The position numbers were made by a program, and so were the translations under genes. Positions 34,991-44,911 of a stretch of DNA of 64,000 nt are shown here, piece after piece (the first letter of the stretch is position 1; the number at the start of each line of letters is the position of its first letter). Below the pieces are notes generated by a model. It did not search any database. It was not told where the DNA came from and was given only the letters and a program-made list of their open reading frames with translations. The stretch is from Symsagittifera roscoffensis (taxonomy: Eukaryota; Xenacoelomorpha; Acoela; Convolutidae), in the NCBI RefSeq assembly GCF_963678635.1, contig NW_026971218.1, positions 166,244 through 230,243 on the forward strand, read 5' to 3'.

Positions 34991-35287
34991 TTGTTTCTAC
35001 AAGCACCCTTGGTGATACGCCAAAGCAAGCCACTGCGAGTGAACATGAACGGTCCAGTAGAAATGGAGCACTTGAGAAAGATCAAAAAAATCAAAAGAGA
35101 CTCCAATAAAGATCTCAGGCTTATAAAAGAATCGCTGAGAACAATTGTGAAGACAAGTGATTACTGTGGACAGATCAGAAAGAGTTTGTATAACTACGTG
35201 TCCGGAATTGTTAGAAGCGCTTACAAACAGTTCATAAATGAAGACATACGTGATTGCTTCTCTGATTACGAGCCAGCAAATATTTAA
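34991..35287 (+). CDS. Unrecognised small ORF (up to 98 codons)
   Basis: A lysine/arginine-rich frame (e.g. KKIKRDSNKDLRLIKESLRT) ending in an acidic tail (FSDYEPANI). It lies about 240 bp downstream of a TATA-like sequence, in the same frame as an open stretch at 34802-34918 from which it is separated by stops; a short intron or decay could explain that. No ATG with a convincing context starts it (the first in-frame ATG reads MNGPVEMEHL). It is among the few unique protein-like frames outside mobile elements here, but chance is a serious alternative. Confidence 0.2.
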   Translation: MFLQAPLVIRQSKPLRVNMNGPVEMEHLRKIKKIKRDSNKDLRLIKESLRTIVKTSDYCGQIRKSLYNYVSGIVRSAYKQFINEDIRDCFSDYEPANI

Positions 35288-35364
35288 ATACTGGATTTAA
35301 AAAAAAAACAGGGGATATATAAACAAAATGCGAAAAGTAAAACAAAACTGAAGCCTGTAAAACT

Positions 35365-35622
35365 ATGTGTCCGAAACCCTATGTCAAAAAATGGTCTGAA
35401 GTAAAGTCCGAAACGATAAACTTTTTCTTAAAACAACTTTTGGTTGATGGAGATCCAGAAAAAATAAACATCAGATTGACGCAGACAATTGATGAACCTC
35501 CTTGCTTCAAAAAATTAGGGTCCTTTTTCACAAACCCTACAAGGCCAAAACTTAACCAACAGAAAAATGACTCAGAAATCATTCATGGTTTTTTGGGTTT
35601 GATTTCGAAGTGTAACCGCTAA
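35365..35622 (+). CDS. Unrecognised small ORF (85 codons)
   Basis: Starts at ATG (MCPKPYVKKWSEVKSETINF), contains KKLGSFFTNPTRPKLNQQKN, and ends ISKCNR. It lies 78 bp after the previous ORF, in a different frame, across an A-rich spacer. No signal peptide, membrane segment or known motif is visible. It might be a second exon of the same locus or chance. Confidence 0.18.
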   Translation: MCPKPYVKKWSEVKSETINFFLKQLLVDGDPEKINIRLTQTIDEPPCFKKLGSFFTNPTRPKLNQQKNDSEIIHGFLGLISKCNR

Positions 35623-35639
35623 AAGAAACTATCTTGTTA

Positions 35640-37026
35640 ACCTTTTGTTATCACAAATTTGAGTTAAATCTTCTATTGCTCAAAGCTTCATGCAATGACA
35701 TTAATCCAATAATGTTTACAATGAAGTTCCTCTAATGCTGTAAAGTTAGTATTTGAAAAAAAAATTCAAAATTGCCAGAAGTCTCCAAAAACATGCCTAA
35801 TCCGCCAGCCATTTTTCATATTGCTCATTACTCTGAAATGAAACGCTGAAACAAAACGCTAAAATTTTTATGCAAAAATTTTATTTAATTTCGAACCAGG
35901 CAGAACAGAACAGAAGTTTTACTCTTATCTTTTTGTTTGAATGTCAAAATTTTTCAAATAATAAAAATATCGAATCCCAATTTTATTTTTTTTCATCACT
36001 CATAAAGTTTTGTCTTAATTTCAGTTAAGTAAAATTGGTTACAAACATCCGAAAGAATTATGAAAGAATAAATATTTAACAAGTACGCGTAAACTTGTGG
36101 AGGTTCACAAATTGCTAAAGATATCGAGACTTTTATACGGTCAAAATTTTCTACGCATGCTCACAAAAAATTGAAGATCACTCAATTAATCACTCTCATT
36201 TGACTGGAAACAAAACAAATAACCCTTCAAAATTTAAATTATATTTGATTTAAGCTGGTATAATCAATTTAAGTTAGACAGGCTTGATGGCGAAGATATT
36301 CTATGATAAGAAATTGTGAAAAAAAAATTGTGAATATGTGTAGTAAAATTAATGAACTTTCTCTTAAGATAATTACGGGTTACAATTTGACTATTTTAAG
36401 CATATTTTCAATGCCCATACTTCGAATACTTCCTGATCAATAAAAGACATACTCTCAGTAGATCGAGCTCTAATAAGCTCATTTTGTATAATTGCAGATT
36501 GTTTGAAAACGTTGATGATTAGTGATATCAAATTTTTGAACAAGTGAGTTCAATATTACCCCAAACAAGCTTTTGAAATCTCTCGATCAAGAGTTTGGAA
36601 GACGATATGTTTCGAGCCTCGTAAGTTAAAAATAAAAAAACTGCTCGCATCAGGGAAAAGCCCTGAATGTTTCGACTACCATTTGACTGCTTTCAAGTTG
36701 ATAAAAAAAAATTTGAATGTTAAGATATGAGTCGTATATGAAACTATTAAGACCAAGTAGCTATCAAATATTAAAAAAAAACAATTAGTAAAAAAATGAG
36801 CAGCTTAGATAAAGTCGTTTTACGTTACGCAGACAGTGGTTTGCCTGGCTAACTTGATGGGTACGCGTACGGCATGGAGCACGTAGGCGCTATCCGCCAC
36901 GTAACCTAGAAACTATCTGAATATAAAAACCACCCCGTCAACATATATTCCTATCTTTCTTCAATTTGCAATTCAAAATGGAATTGCTTACTTCGCTGTC
37001 TACGTTCCAATAAGAAAAATTGTTTT
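35640..37026. other. AT-rich non-coding DNA with one GC-richer patch
   Basis: Mostly AT-rich sequence with no credible gene. At about 36830-36910 composition changes to a GC-richer patch (GGTACGCGTACGGCATGGAG). It is followed by ATATAAAAACC at 36921 and by an ATG (MELLTSLSTFQ-stop) at about 36979, so a core promoter is conceivable. The homologous repeat 'X' begins immediately after, at 37027. Confidence 0.35.
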
Positions 37027-38787
37027 GCGTGCTGATTATCCCAGATTGAATTATAAAGTAGTTACCAATTGAAACCATTTTAAAATTTTGTAAAATGATC
37101 ACAGGTGAATTATTATTGTTTTAAACTTGACCTATGAGAATGAAAAATTTTAGGAACTTTATAAAAATTATCGGTCACAAACTGATAGTTGAAGAGTCGA
37201 ACTTTGTCTGGAGAAAAAAGAACAATCCCGATCACAAACAATTCATTACATTCTACGAAGGTCGAAAGAATGATTCGAAAGTTAACAGCAGCATACGGAT
37301 GAACTTCATTCTGATAGTATTAGAAGCTTAGTGTGCTTGAAAAAAGTCATCCATTTGTTAATAAAAGTACTGAAAAGATGTGGATAAAGATGATTACAGA
37401 AGCTGTACAAAGTCATTGGTGGCAAAATTTGATAATTTTTGGATACGTTTCGACCGCGAGCTCTGTTGTATGTAACAAAAATAGTTCCATAAAAAGGGCA
37501 ATTGGTGTGTTGTTTGATCTGATTCTGAAACAGGGTGAAAACAGATTACTTGCGAAATCCGCTAAGCGACTTTTTAAAAATCCTTTTTTTGTTTTGGATT
37601 ACACGAACAAACAGTTATTTTACTATATCGCTCAAATTGTCTCCAAACGAAACACAATTTGTGCAACCTGCAACAAAAATGCGGAACACAGAACAGTCTG
37701 TGGATTCGATAAAAATCGAAGGACATGCACATCGTAAAATTGCGCTAGCGTGGATTCATCGGAACCCCCAAAATGTAATGGGAGCCTTCATTTTGTTCGC
37801 TATAACCAGTAAGATATATAGATACATTTTTAAATGACATCTTTGAGTTAATTTGTTTAAACTAAAACTAATTTAGTAAGCAGCATTAGAAAAAATGCTG
37901 TCAAAGAAAAATAGATCAATTAAAAGTACCAGCTCAACCGCCAGAATTGCAAATGGTACAATCTCAAGTTCTATAAAATTCAGTTTGATGAAAAATAAAC
38001 TGAATTAATATATAAAAAAACTAGTTTATGCTAAATTGAGACTAATTTAAAATTTCTATTCAAAGCAGCCTTACTTTTGATTGTTTTTTTTTTTCATTCT
38101 TAGTAAGTGACTGTAGTTTGTTTACTGAAAATTATCAAACCATTTCTGAATTTTTTGTTCCGCATACTGTCAAATTAGTATTCGAATGAAGACCCAATTA
38201 ATAAAAACTTTGCTAATCGTTTTCTACTTTTTATAAACACTGACAGGGCGGCTAGTATTGAGACAAGATCGTACAAAATCAGATTGCCACAAAAACTCCA
38301 AATTAAACCATCAATAAGTTATGGCAATTCGGCTTGTGATAACTTATATCTGGTATATATCAAGACTTACGATAGGAGCGCTGACAAAATACAGTAACAA
38401 ATGTCTTTTTTAACCCAAGTACCCAAATTTTTTTTTAATCTCAAATTGATTAAACAACGATGGGTTAAACGGCAATTTTCAAGCGACGATAACTTAATAT
38501 AGCAATGTTTGATAGATGATCTTAGATACAAGTTTAAATTTCGAGAAAAAAAAACTGGTCAAAAATTATCCGTTATTTTCTTCGAAGCTCACAGCAAAAA
38601 TCATAATTTTTGATAGTAGCTTTGCTTACAAGTTATTCCATTGAGGAAATTTTAAATCGCTATCAAAACTTTTAACATAGATTGAAACAAAAATCAAAAA
38701 CTACACAGTATTCTGGTTACTTTGTCAAGATCGTGAAAATTGTCAAAAAACCTTTGACAACCTACTTAAAAAAGCTAATTTTTGTCT
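37027..38787 (+). repeat. Repeat X unit 1, left part (interrupted by BEL/Pao)
   Basis: From GTGCTGATTATCCCAG the sequence matches 48920-50460 and 58745 onward, with substitutions and small indels. It holds a broken plus-strand frame (MRMKNFRNFIKIIGHKLIV at 37134, then pieces ending NKNAEHRTVCGF at 37333-37737), more decayed than in unit 2. The unit stops at 38787, exactly where the BEL/Pao LTR starts, and its continuation resumes at 48293. Reassembled, the unit is about 2.39 kb. The frame belongs to no family I know. Confidence 0.85.
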
Positions 38788-39294
38788 TGTGCGCGCGCCA
38801 ATCTCCACACTTCGTAATAAAATCTGTTTTCAAACACTTGAATTAACGAGTATTTTATCGGGAAAATAACTCTGGAAATTTCGTAATATAATGATATTTT
38901 TAACAAACTTTTTTTATTGTTAATATCTGTACCATCGGTAACATCGGCCACACAAAACTGCATAACTCAAAGCAAGCTGCAAAAATGGCCAGTATTTGTC
39001 CTTGAGACAAATTGCTCTTTTTAAAGGTCAGCCTTAATCAAGGTTGAACCAAATTAGAGCGAAAAGACGGTTAAAATAGGTTTTGGGGGGATCGAACCTG
39101 GTTACGGAGCATCCCATCAAGTTCGGTGCATATTTGAGTTCTAGAAAGGAAACGACCTAGTCGGGATTCGAACCGGCGCCGAACCCGCCGGGACGCACCA
39201 TGTATACGCTTGGCTACTGTCCCTATATGCTTTTATATTTTGGTTTAGTTTTATATGCATTTATACTCTCGCTTACATTTACATTTGCGCTGCA
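38788..39294 (-). mobile_element. BEL/Pao 3' LTR (507 bp)
   Basis: Direct repeat of 47787-48292 flanking the BEL/Pao coding region; ends are TG..CA (plus-strand TGTGCGCGCG to GCGCTGCA). On the minus strand TATAAATG and ATATAAAAC lie about 30-45 bp from the LTR start and an AATAAA lies at 38913-38918. Compared with the 5' LTR I count about a dozen substitutions and a 2-bp CG difference, so the insertion is not recent. The last four integrase codons and the stop lie inside it. Flanking 5-mers (TGTCT left, ACTTC at the far side) do not form a clean target-site duplication. Confidence 0.88.
39079..39226 (-). other. tRNA-like Pol III promoter motifs inside the LTR
   Basis: On the minus strand the LTR reads GGGACAGTAGCCAAGCGTA (A-box-like, TAGCCAAGCG), then about 40 bp later GGTTCGAATCCCGAC, a perfect B box (39164-39174 on plus). 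A second B box, GGTTCGATCC, follows at 39089-39098. Stems are imperfect, so this is a tRNA-derived or SINE-head-like segment rather than a tRNA gene. It recurs in the other two LTR copies (about 48077-48223 and 57901-58047). Confidence 0.6.
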
Positions 39295-41291
39295 TTATCC
39301 TCCACCCCTAAACAAGGAAGAACGGGAGCGAGCTTTACGGTCGGGCGGGTCAGTTCGCTCGTAACAATCTTTATGTCGGCGGATCTCGCGCATCCGTCCT
39401 TGCCATAGTGCAGTTTTAGGATACGTGCGAGTGGATAATGTCCACGTGGAGTGTCAGGCTCTATGATCCAAACCAAGTCGCCGGCTTTCAACTTAACGTC
39501 TGACTGGTTGTGCCACTTTGCCCTCCTATTGAGGGAAGGAACGTATTCCCGCATCCACCGTGTCCATATTGCGTGAGCGTATGATTGCGCTCTGGCGAAC
39601 CGCTTCTTATGGTCGAAGTTTTTTTCGAAACTTAGCGACGGAAAACTCGCTGCGTGTTGACCAAGGATAAAATGATTCGGGGTCAACGCCTCTAGGTCTA
39701 GCGGATCGGAACTAACGGCTGTTATCGGTCTAGCGTTAAGTGATTGCTCAACAAGGCATAGCGTGGTTCCTAGAACCTCCTCAGTTACTCTCCTGTTGCC
39801 TAGGATGTCATACAAGTCGCGCTTAACACTCCGAACTAATCGCTCCCAGGAGCCACCATGGTGCGGTGCGCTGGGTGGATTGAATTTCCACTTGATCCCT
39901 TTTTGAACAAAAACAGCGGGTGCTAGCTTGTTCCAACTCTCAATGCAAGCTAAGAGCTCTTTCTGAGCGCCAACAAAGTTCGTTCCGTTGTCGGACATGA
40001 TGGTAGTCGGAGTACCGCGACGTGCAATAAACCTCTCTACGCCCATCACACAAGAGCTTGTGTCGAGCGAGGGGACCACTTCAATATGCACCGCTCTAGT
40101 GGTGAGACAGGTGAACAAAAAACCCCACCTCTTTTCCGTACTTCTCCGGATTGGAACTAGGATCGGCCCAAAGTAGTCGACACCTGTGTTAGTGAAATGA
40201 GGTTGCTTGTAACCCAGCCTTTCAAAGGGCAGATCAGCCATAATATGAGTTACTGTTTGCGCTTTGCATTTTCGGCAAGCAACGCAAGTATTTTCAAAGT
40301 TTCGCAGCAACCATCGCAAATTTAACAAAACGTACTTCAAATTAACCACCGAACGCATGTAATCCAAGCCTTGATGGAAATTCCTAACGTGCAAGTGCTG
40401 AACCAATAACCGAACAACCGCGTGACGTGCATAAAGTATAATCGGATGCTTGCTATCGAAATCGGAATTAACCAAGCGGCTGATGCGCCCAGTCGAGCGA
40501 AGGATGCCAGCTGGTCCAATGAACGGCGAATACTTGACGATCCGACTATTCCTTGTGATAACTTTATCGGATTTTAGTAGTTTTAGCTCACTAGGGAATG
40601 TCTCACCCTGGGACAGGTAAATGAGCTTCTGTTCAGCAAACTCCATTTCAGACGGGTCTGTAATTTCTAATATACTCGACCGGAAATGTTTATGGGATGA
40701 CAGCCATCTTAACAAAAATGCTACTGCGCGTTTGTATTTTACAATTGAATTGAATCTCTCCCATTTTCCGAAGGGAAGATTTTCTTCTGTCAAAACATCG
40801 ACGACGAAATTTGACGAATTTTCCAGACAAATGTTGATATCACATGATAATCCTTTGAGTCTTATTTTATCGATAACCCTTGTATCGGGCTTGAACGGCC
40901 AATCAGTTGTTCTCAATATACTAGGGCCACTAACCCAGCTGCTTTCCTTGAGGGCTTCCGAAGAAATCCCTCGTGTACCGGTATCAGCTGGGTTATCACC
41001 GCTTAGTATGTGATGCCACTGATCAGTGCTGGTAGACTCCAGAATCTCACCAGTCCGATTACCAACAAAAACGGGTAGTTTACTACAAGAGTGAAGCCAC
41101 TGAAGAAAAGTGGTACTATCTGTCCACATGAAAATATCCGTAACTTTGAAAGTGAGACCTTTCAAAATTTCTTCTTTTAAGCGGGTTGCAAGAAGAGCCG
41201 CCTGAAGCTCTAACTTTGGAATAGAAAGCGCTTTCATAGGCGCGATGCGGGCTTTGCCAAACACAAAGGCTAATTCGGTCTGATGGGCCAT
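39279..41291 (-). CDS. BEL/Pao RNase H (C-terminal part)-integrase, 670 codons, intact frame
   Basis: C-terminal half of Pol. It starts within RNase H after a frameshift (MAHQTELAFVFGKARIAPMK; IFMWTDSTTFLQWL carries a catalytic Asp; IL.GDNPADTGTRG is the BEL hallmark tail). Then the integrase zinc-binding domain (H..H in ARHAVVRLLVQHLHVRNFH, C..C in CVACRKC), and the catalytic core with all three acids: D in TGVDYFGP, D in IMSDNGTNF, E in HHGGSWERLVRS. It ends with the DUF5641-type C-terminal domain (GDLVWIIEPDTPRGHYPLAR). Integrase joins the cDNA to host DNA in the nucleus. This part has no stop or frameshift, unlike the rest of the element. The ATG used is simply the first in the open frame; the protein would normally be part of Gag-Pol. 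Confidence 0.92.
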   Translation of the reverse strand: MAHQTELAFVFGKARIAPMKALSIPKLELQAALLATRLKEEILKGLTFKVTDIFMWTDSTTFLQWLHSCSKLPVFVGNRTGEILESTSTDQWHHILSGDNPADTGTRGISSEALKESSWVSGPSILRTTDWPFKPDTRVIDKIRLKGLSCDINICLENSSNFVVDVLTEENLPFGKWERFNSIVKYKRAVAFLLRWLSSHKHFRSSILEITDPSEMEFAEQKLIYLSQGETFPSELKLLKSDKVITRNSRIVKYSPFIGPAGILRSTGRISRLVNSDFDSKHPIILYARHAVVRLLVQHLHVRNFHQGLDYMRSVVNLKYVLLNLRWLLRNFENTCVACRKCKAQTVTHIMADLPFERLGYKQPHFTNTGVDYFGPILVPIRRSTEKRWGFLFTCLTTRAVHIEVVPSLDTSSCVMGVERFIARRGTPTTIMSDNGTNFVGAQKELLACIESWNKLAPAVFVQKGIKWKFNPPSAPHHGGSWERLVRSVKRDLYDILGNRRVTEEVLGTTLCLVEQSLNARPITAVSSDPLDLEALTPNHFILGQHAASFPSLSFEKNFDHKKRFARAQSYAHAIWTRWMREYVPSLNRRAKWHNQSDVKLKAGDLVWIIEPDTPRGHYPLARILKLHYGKDGCARSADIKIVTSELTRPTVKLAPVLPCLGVEDNAAQM

Positions 41292-41412
41292 AACAAGTCG
41301 CGCACGAAGGAAAGCGACGGCACAGAAACATCATGCGAACTATCACCGAACATGTTAAGTTCTATTCGGTCGAAAGGTTCAGTGAAATAGCTGCGAAGTA
41401 TTGTCAGAGAAC
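41292..41412 (-). pseudogene. Frameshifted RT-RNase H junction of BEL/Pao copy A
   Basis: Coding continues here in a third frame (WHSGLHLLGSLTILRSYF then LNMFGDSSHDVS), giving frameshifts near 41425 and 41310. GDSSHD supplies the first RNase H acidic residue expected in BEL elements. The same two lesions are present in copy B, so they predate the duplication. Confidence 0.75.
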
Positions 41413-42374
41413 CTAACAAATGAAGACCTGAGTGCCACTCAATGAATTGTTTTTGATTTTGTCTGGCAGATCATCGTCCCATTTTTGACCGCTGATTCGC
41501 CCGATATCTTTTAATAGAAGGCGAGCCTTCACGGTATACGAAGCCACTAAGCCAATTGGATCAAAAACAGAGGAAACTAAACTCAACACGGTACGCTGAG
41601 TGATTGCTTTGTATAGTGGACGATCAACCCCTCTACTAACGACTAAGGTATCTTTTACGTGATCCCACCTAAGACCGAGAACATGCGACGACTGGTCTGG
41701 ACTCGCACAAATATCTTTAACAGAGGAATTGGACTCACGGTTGACCGGATCAAGAGCGGTTGTTACGTCAGGCTCGTTGCTGACAAATTTTGTCAGATGA
41801 AACCCACCTAGTTTAAGCAACGAGACGAAATCCCTACCTAATTTCAAGGCTTCATCCCTGTTTTGAAAAGAATCCAGATAATCATCCTTATAAAATTTCT
41901 GGACAACAGCCGAAGCAGCTTCGGGGTACTCAGCTTGATAATCCGATGCAGTCTTCTGCAAAGCAAAATTCGCACAAGTCGGCGAGTCACGAGCACCAAA
42001 AATGTGACGCGTATATTGGTGAACTACCACACTTGATGTGGGGTCCTCCCGCCAGAAAAAAAAAAAAGAAGAGAAGGTTGATCTTCTTCACGGACTCCAA
42101 CCTGTAAAAACATCCCTTCAATGTCAGCTGAAACGGCGTATTTATGCTGACGGAATCTTAAAAGTACAAAAAAGAGGTTTTGAAGGAGATCCGGGCCAAC
42201 CAACAGAGATTTGTTCAAGGAAGCGCCATGACACTTCGATGCCCCATTGAGGACTCGGCGCACCTTACCGGGTTTCTTCGGGTTCAACACTGGGTGATGA
42301 GGGAGATACCACTCACGATCGGCTCGTGATTTGGGATCGTGTGCCTTAACGGTTATGACATATCCTTTTTGCAT
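41413..42374 (-). pseudogene. BEL/Pao reverse transcriptase (copy A), frameshifted
   Basis: Reverse transcriptase copies element RNA to cDNA. Frame 42374-42024 carries the fingers (WYLPHHPVLNPKKPGKVRRV, motif A AVSADIEGMFLQV) and breaks at a long A-run (about 42055-42068). Frame 42030-41413 carries HIFGARDSPTCANFAL and motif C as FYKDDYLDSF (YKDD at 41881-41892), then the Pao connection domain. The A-run lesion is specific to copy A: in copy B a shorter run leaves the frame open. Lys at the x of YxDD is unusual; Val or another hydrophobic residue is common in BEL. Confidence 0.9.
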
Positions 42375-42454
42375 ATCTTCTCTTATTGTTTCAGCGTATT
42401 TTTCACGGAGCGACGGATCGTTATCTAGCCTCTTTTCTAAAGACTTTAATTGAG

Positions 42455-43333
42455 CTAAGGAGGAAAATAGTTATTCGGTAAAGTACTTTCCTTATCGTTC
42501 CAAAGCATTGGTACAATGTACCTCTCACCTTCGTGAAAGGTGTCATTTTTCAAAACGGACAAAGCGCGTTTGTCGGCGGCGGAACGGGCATCTACCTGCT
42601 TGAAGGCTCCATATGACTCCAACTCAAACCAAGTTTTAATTTGGTCCGCACGAGACATGTCTTCGACAACACACTTAAAGCAAGACGAGTTCGACTTAAA
42701 GGACGGCGGTAACGGACCACTTAAAACCCAACCTATCGGAAGGCGTACGGCGCACGGTGAAATAGAGTCCTCCCCTAGAAGGTACTCAACGGGTCTTATG
42801 GCATGGTAGAAATCCTGTCCAATAATTATTTCGACTTCCTCACACTTATAATGTATTGGTTTTATCGGAGCCAACTGCGGGTATTTTTCCTGTAATTCAG
42901 GAATAATTATGCTATCCGATCCAATGCGAATATGATCCTTAACATAAGCTCAAAAAGAAAACGAAAATTCACTATTATTCGTTTCGGCGGAAACTTGAAA
43001 ATTTACTTGATGAGTTTTCATTACGCTCGTGGAATTGAATCCATTTATGGTGAGGTTAACGGGAGTGCCAACCAAATGGAGGCGTTTTACGAGATCGGCG
43101 GATACCCATGAGTGCGTGGAAGCACTATCGCAAAGAGCTAGGGCATTAGTAATCGTCGCATCCGAAGAGACGGCGAGTGATGCAACTGGCAGGAGGCCTT
43201 TAGTTGACTCCTGGCTATGAATATCGCCGACGGCAGCGTTAGTCGATACATGTTTAGTATTTGCGTTACCTGACGCCGGGGAACTTTTAGTATCCTTAGG
43301 AGGAAAAATTTTCTCAGCTCCATGTAAGAGCAC
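42455..43333 (-). pseudogene. BEL/Pao protease region (DUF1758-like), one stop
   Basis: Aspartic protease of the Pol polyprotein. Frame 43333-42950 includes NALALCDSASTHSWVSADLV, where the catalytic D-S-A replaces the usual D-(S/T)-G, followed by a TGA at 42950-42952. The same frame resumes with AYVKDHIRIGSD and runs through VEIIIGQDFYHAIRP and CAVRLPIGWVLSGPLP, features of the DUF1758 family. It ends at a 1-nt shift near 42460, after which a different frame leads to RT. Same state in copy B. Confidence 0.85.
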
Positions 43334-44901
43334 GTTGTGCGTGCTTTCACAATCTGGCTTGGGGCACTTTCTGGCCTTGCTACAATTACGAAAACTGTGA
43401 TTGCTCTGTAAACACGCAAAGCAAATTTTTGTTCGGCTACATGTTTCGCTCGTTGCGTAGCGTTTTTCTCTTTAAATACGGCGCAATTCCAAAGAGCGTG
43501 TTGACCTTTACATACAGAACATGGAGGGAACTTTGGTTTTTCCTTAGTCTTATCACTCACCTTTGCATTACTAGCAAACACTTTCGTACATACTTTTTGC
43601 TTTACTGGTTCTTCAGACTTAACCTTAGAATTAATTGTTTTTAGCCTCTCATGACCCTCCGCTTTTTCTTTAAGCCATTCGTTGAAATCTAGCAGAGTTG
43701 GTCGATGCCACTGGCGTCTTACGGTTTGCATTGACCATGCTTCCTTAAGATTTGGGGGAAGCTTACTCACAGCTTGATTCAGTAAGTTAACACTTTTCAG
43801 GTCGTCGTTAAAAGACAGAGACTTAAATACGGCAACAAGTCCAGAAATTGCAGAGGAAAATCCAATTACATTTTCCGAGTTATGCATGTTCAGCGGCGGA
43901 AAATTACTCAATTTATCTAGATGAGCCCCTACTACAGCATGCGGCTGCCCGAACTTTCTTTGAAGAGTTGCTAATGCGTCTTTATATAGTACTCCGCTAT
44001 AGCTATACTCAGCAATTGCGGATTTTGCTTTACCCACTACGAGCGTTTTCAGATAGGTGAGCTTTTCATCGTCACTGAGTAGGGCCGAATCGACCGTCGA
44101 TTTGAATTGCCCAAACCACTCATGCCAAATAAGTGGGTTGCCATCGAACTGGGTCAGCTTCCACTCAGGGAGATTATCTTTTCGGCTGTGCATGAGTATA
44201 TTAACCAACTCTCGTGTCGAAAGTGGACGCTCGACGTCTGCACCAGGTGAATTACCAGGAGTTGGCTCTGTGTAACTCGAAGAGTTACCGTCACAATCAG
44301 GAACGAACGGTTGATTAGCGTGTGAAGAAATTTCAGGCTGTGCAAAGAACACAGTCCCTCCACTTGTATAAGGAACAAAATTATTCGTAGGAACAATCGG
44401 AGTTACTGCGGAAAAAACAGTTGTCGAAGGAACGTAGTGTTGTTGAGCTGACATTAAAGGGGCAGCAACAGCTGGTCTCCACAAATTACTATAAGGATTA
44501 TAGTGGTCACTTGAAAATTTATAACTACTAACGGGAACACCCATATGTTGTTGTGATGGGATTACAGGTGCTTGGTAGCCAGCTACTACTGATCCTGTAG
44601 TTTGATGACTTAATGAAACCTGATTAATTGCTGTTGATGCAGGAACAAGCGGTGCTACACCAGAAGGAACTTCTGCAGATGTTGGTGGAGCAAAATAGTT
44701 TTCAGAAGTTACCGGGACTACTGAACCTGTGTTTGGATTGCCTAGCACCGGATGAGTGGACAAAAAAGTTTGCTGAGGCAAATTATTGGAAACAGGTTGC
44801 ATGACCTGCTGTAACCCTACTGGATTATTAACGGAAACCTGCGATCGAACCAAATTCGACAAATTATGTTGTTGTCCGTGAATGTGGTTACTGTAATACA
44901 A
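43138..44901 (-). pseudogene. BEL/Pao Gag middle part: DUF1759 and zinc knuckles
   Basis: A Pro/Ser/Thr/Val-rich N-terminal half leads into a DUF1759-type Gag core (WKLTQFDGNPLIWHEWFGQF; AIAEYSYSGVLYKDALATLQ; LNEWLKEKAEGHERL-like helix). A zinc knuckle follows, CSVCKGQHALWNC (C-X2-C-X4-H-X4-C). Just after it, at about 43420, the frame shifts by -1: the second knuckle (CFACLQSNHSFRNC) and the Cys/His tail (KCPKPDCESTHNVLLH) are in the neighbouring frame, so the last ~90 residues of the 587-codon frame are non-native. The start shown is a TTG; the region overlaps the upstream Gag frame. Confidence 0.9.
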
Positions 44902-44911
44902 TCCCGGATAA

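Noticed and set aside
39160-39226. Minus-strand tRNA gene (Leu/Ser-like)
   Set aside because: A and B boxes are good, but the T-stem and acceptor stem do not pair properly and no anticodon arm can be drawn; tRNA-derived at most.
43400-43440. Programmed -1 frameshift at AAAAATTTG before the second zinc knuckle
   Set aside because: The zero frame is AAA TTT GCT, not X XXY YYZ, and the element has several other plain frameshifts, so a simple indel is more likely.
39988-44275. Plus-strand ORFs opposite BEL/Pao gag and pol
   Set aside because: Shadows of the minus-strand coding region; no domains.
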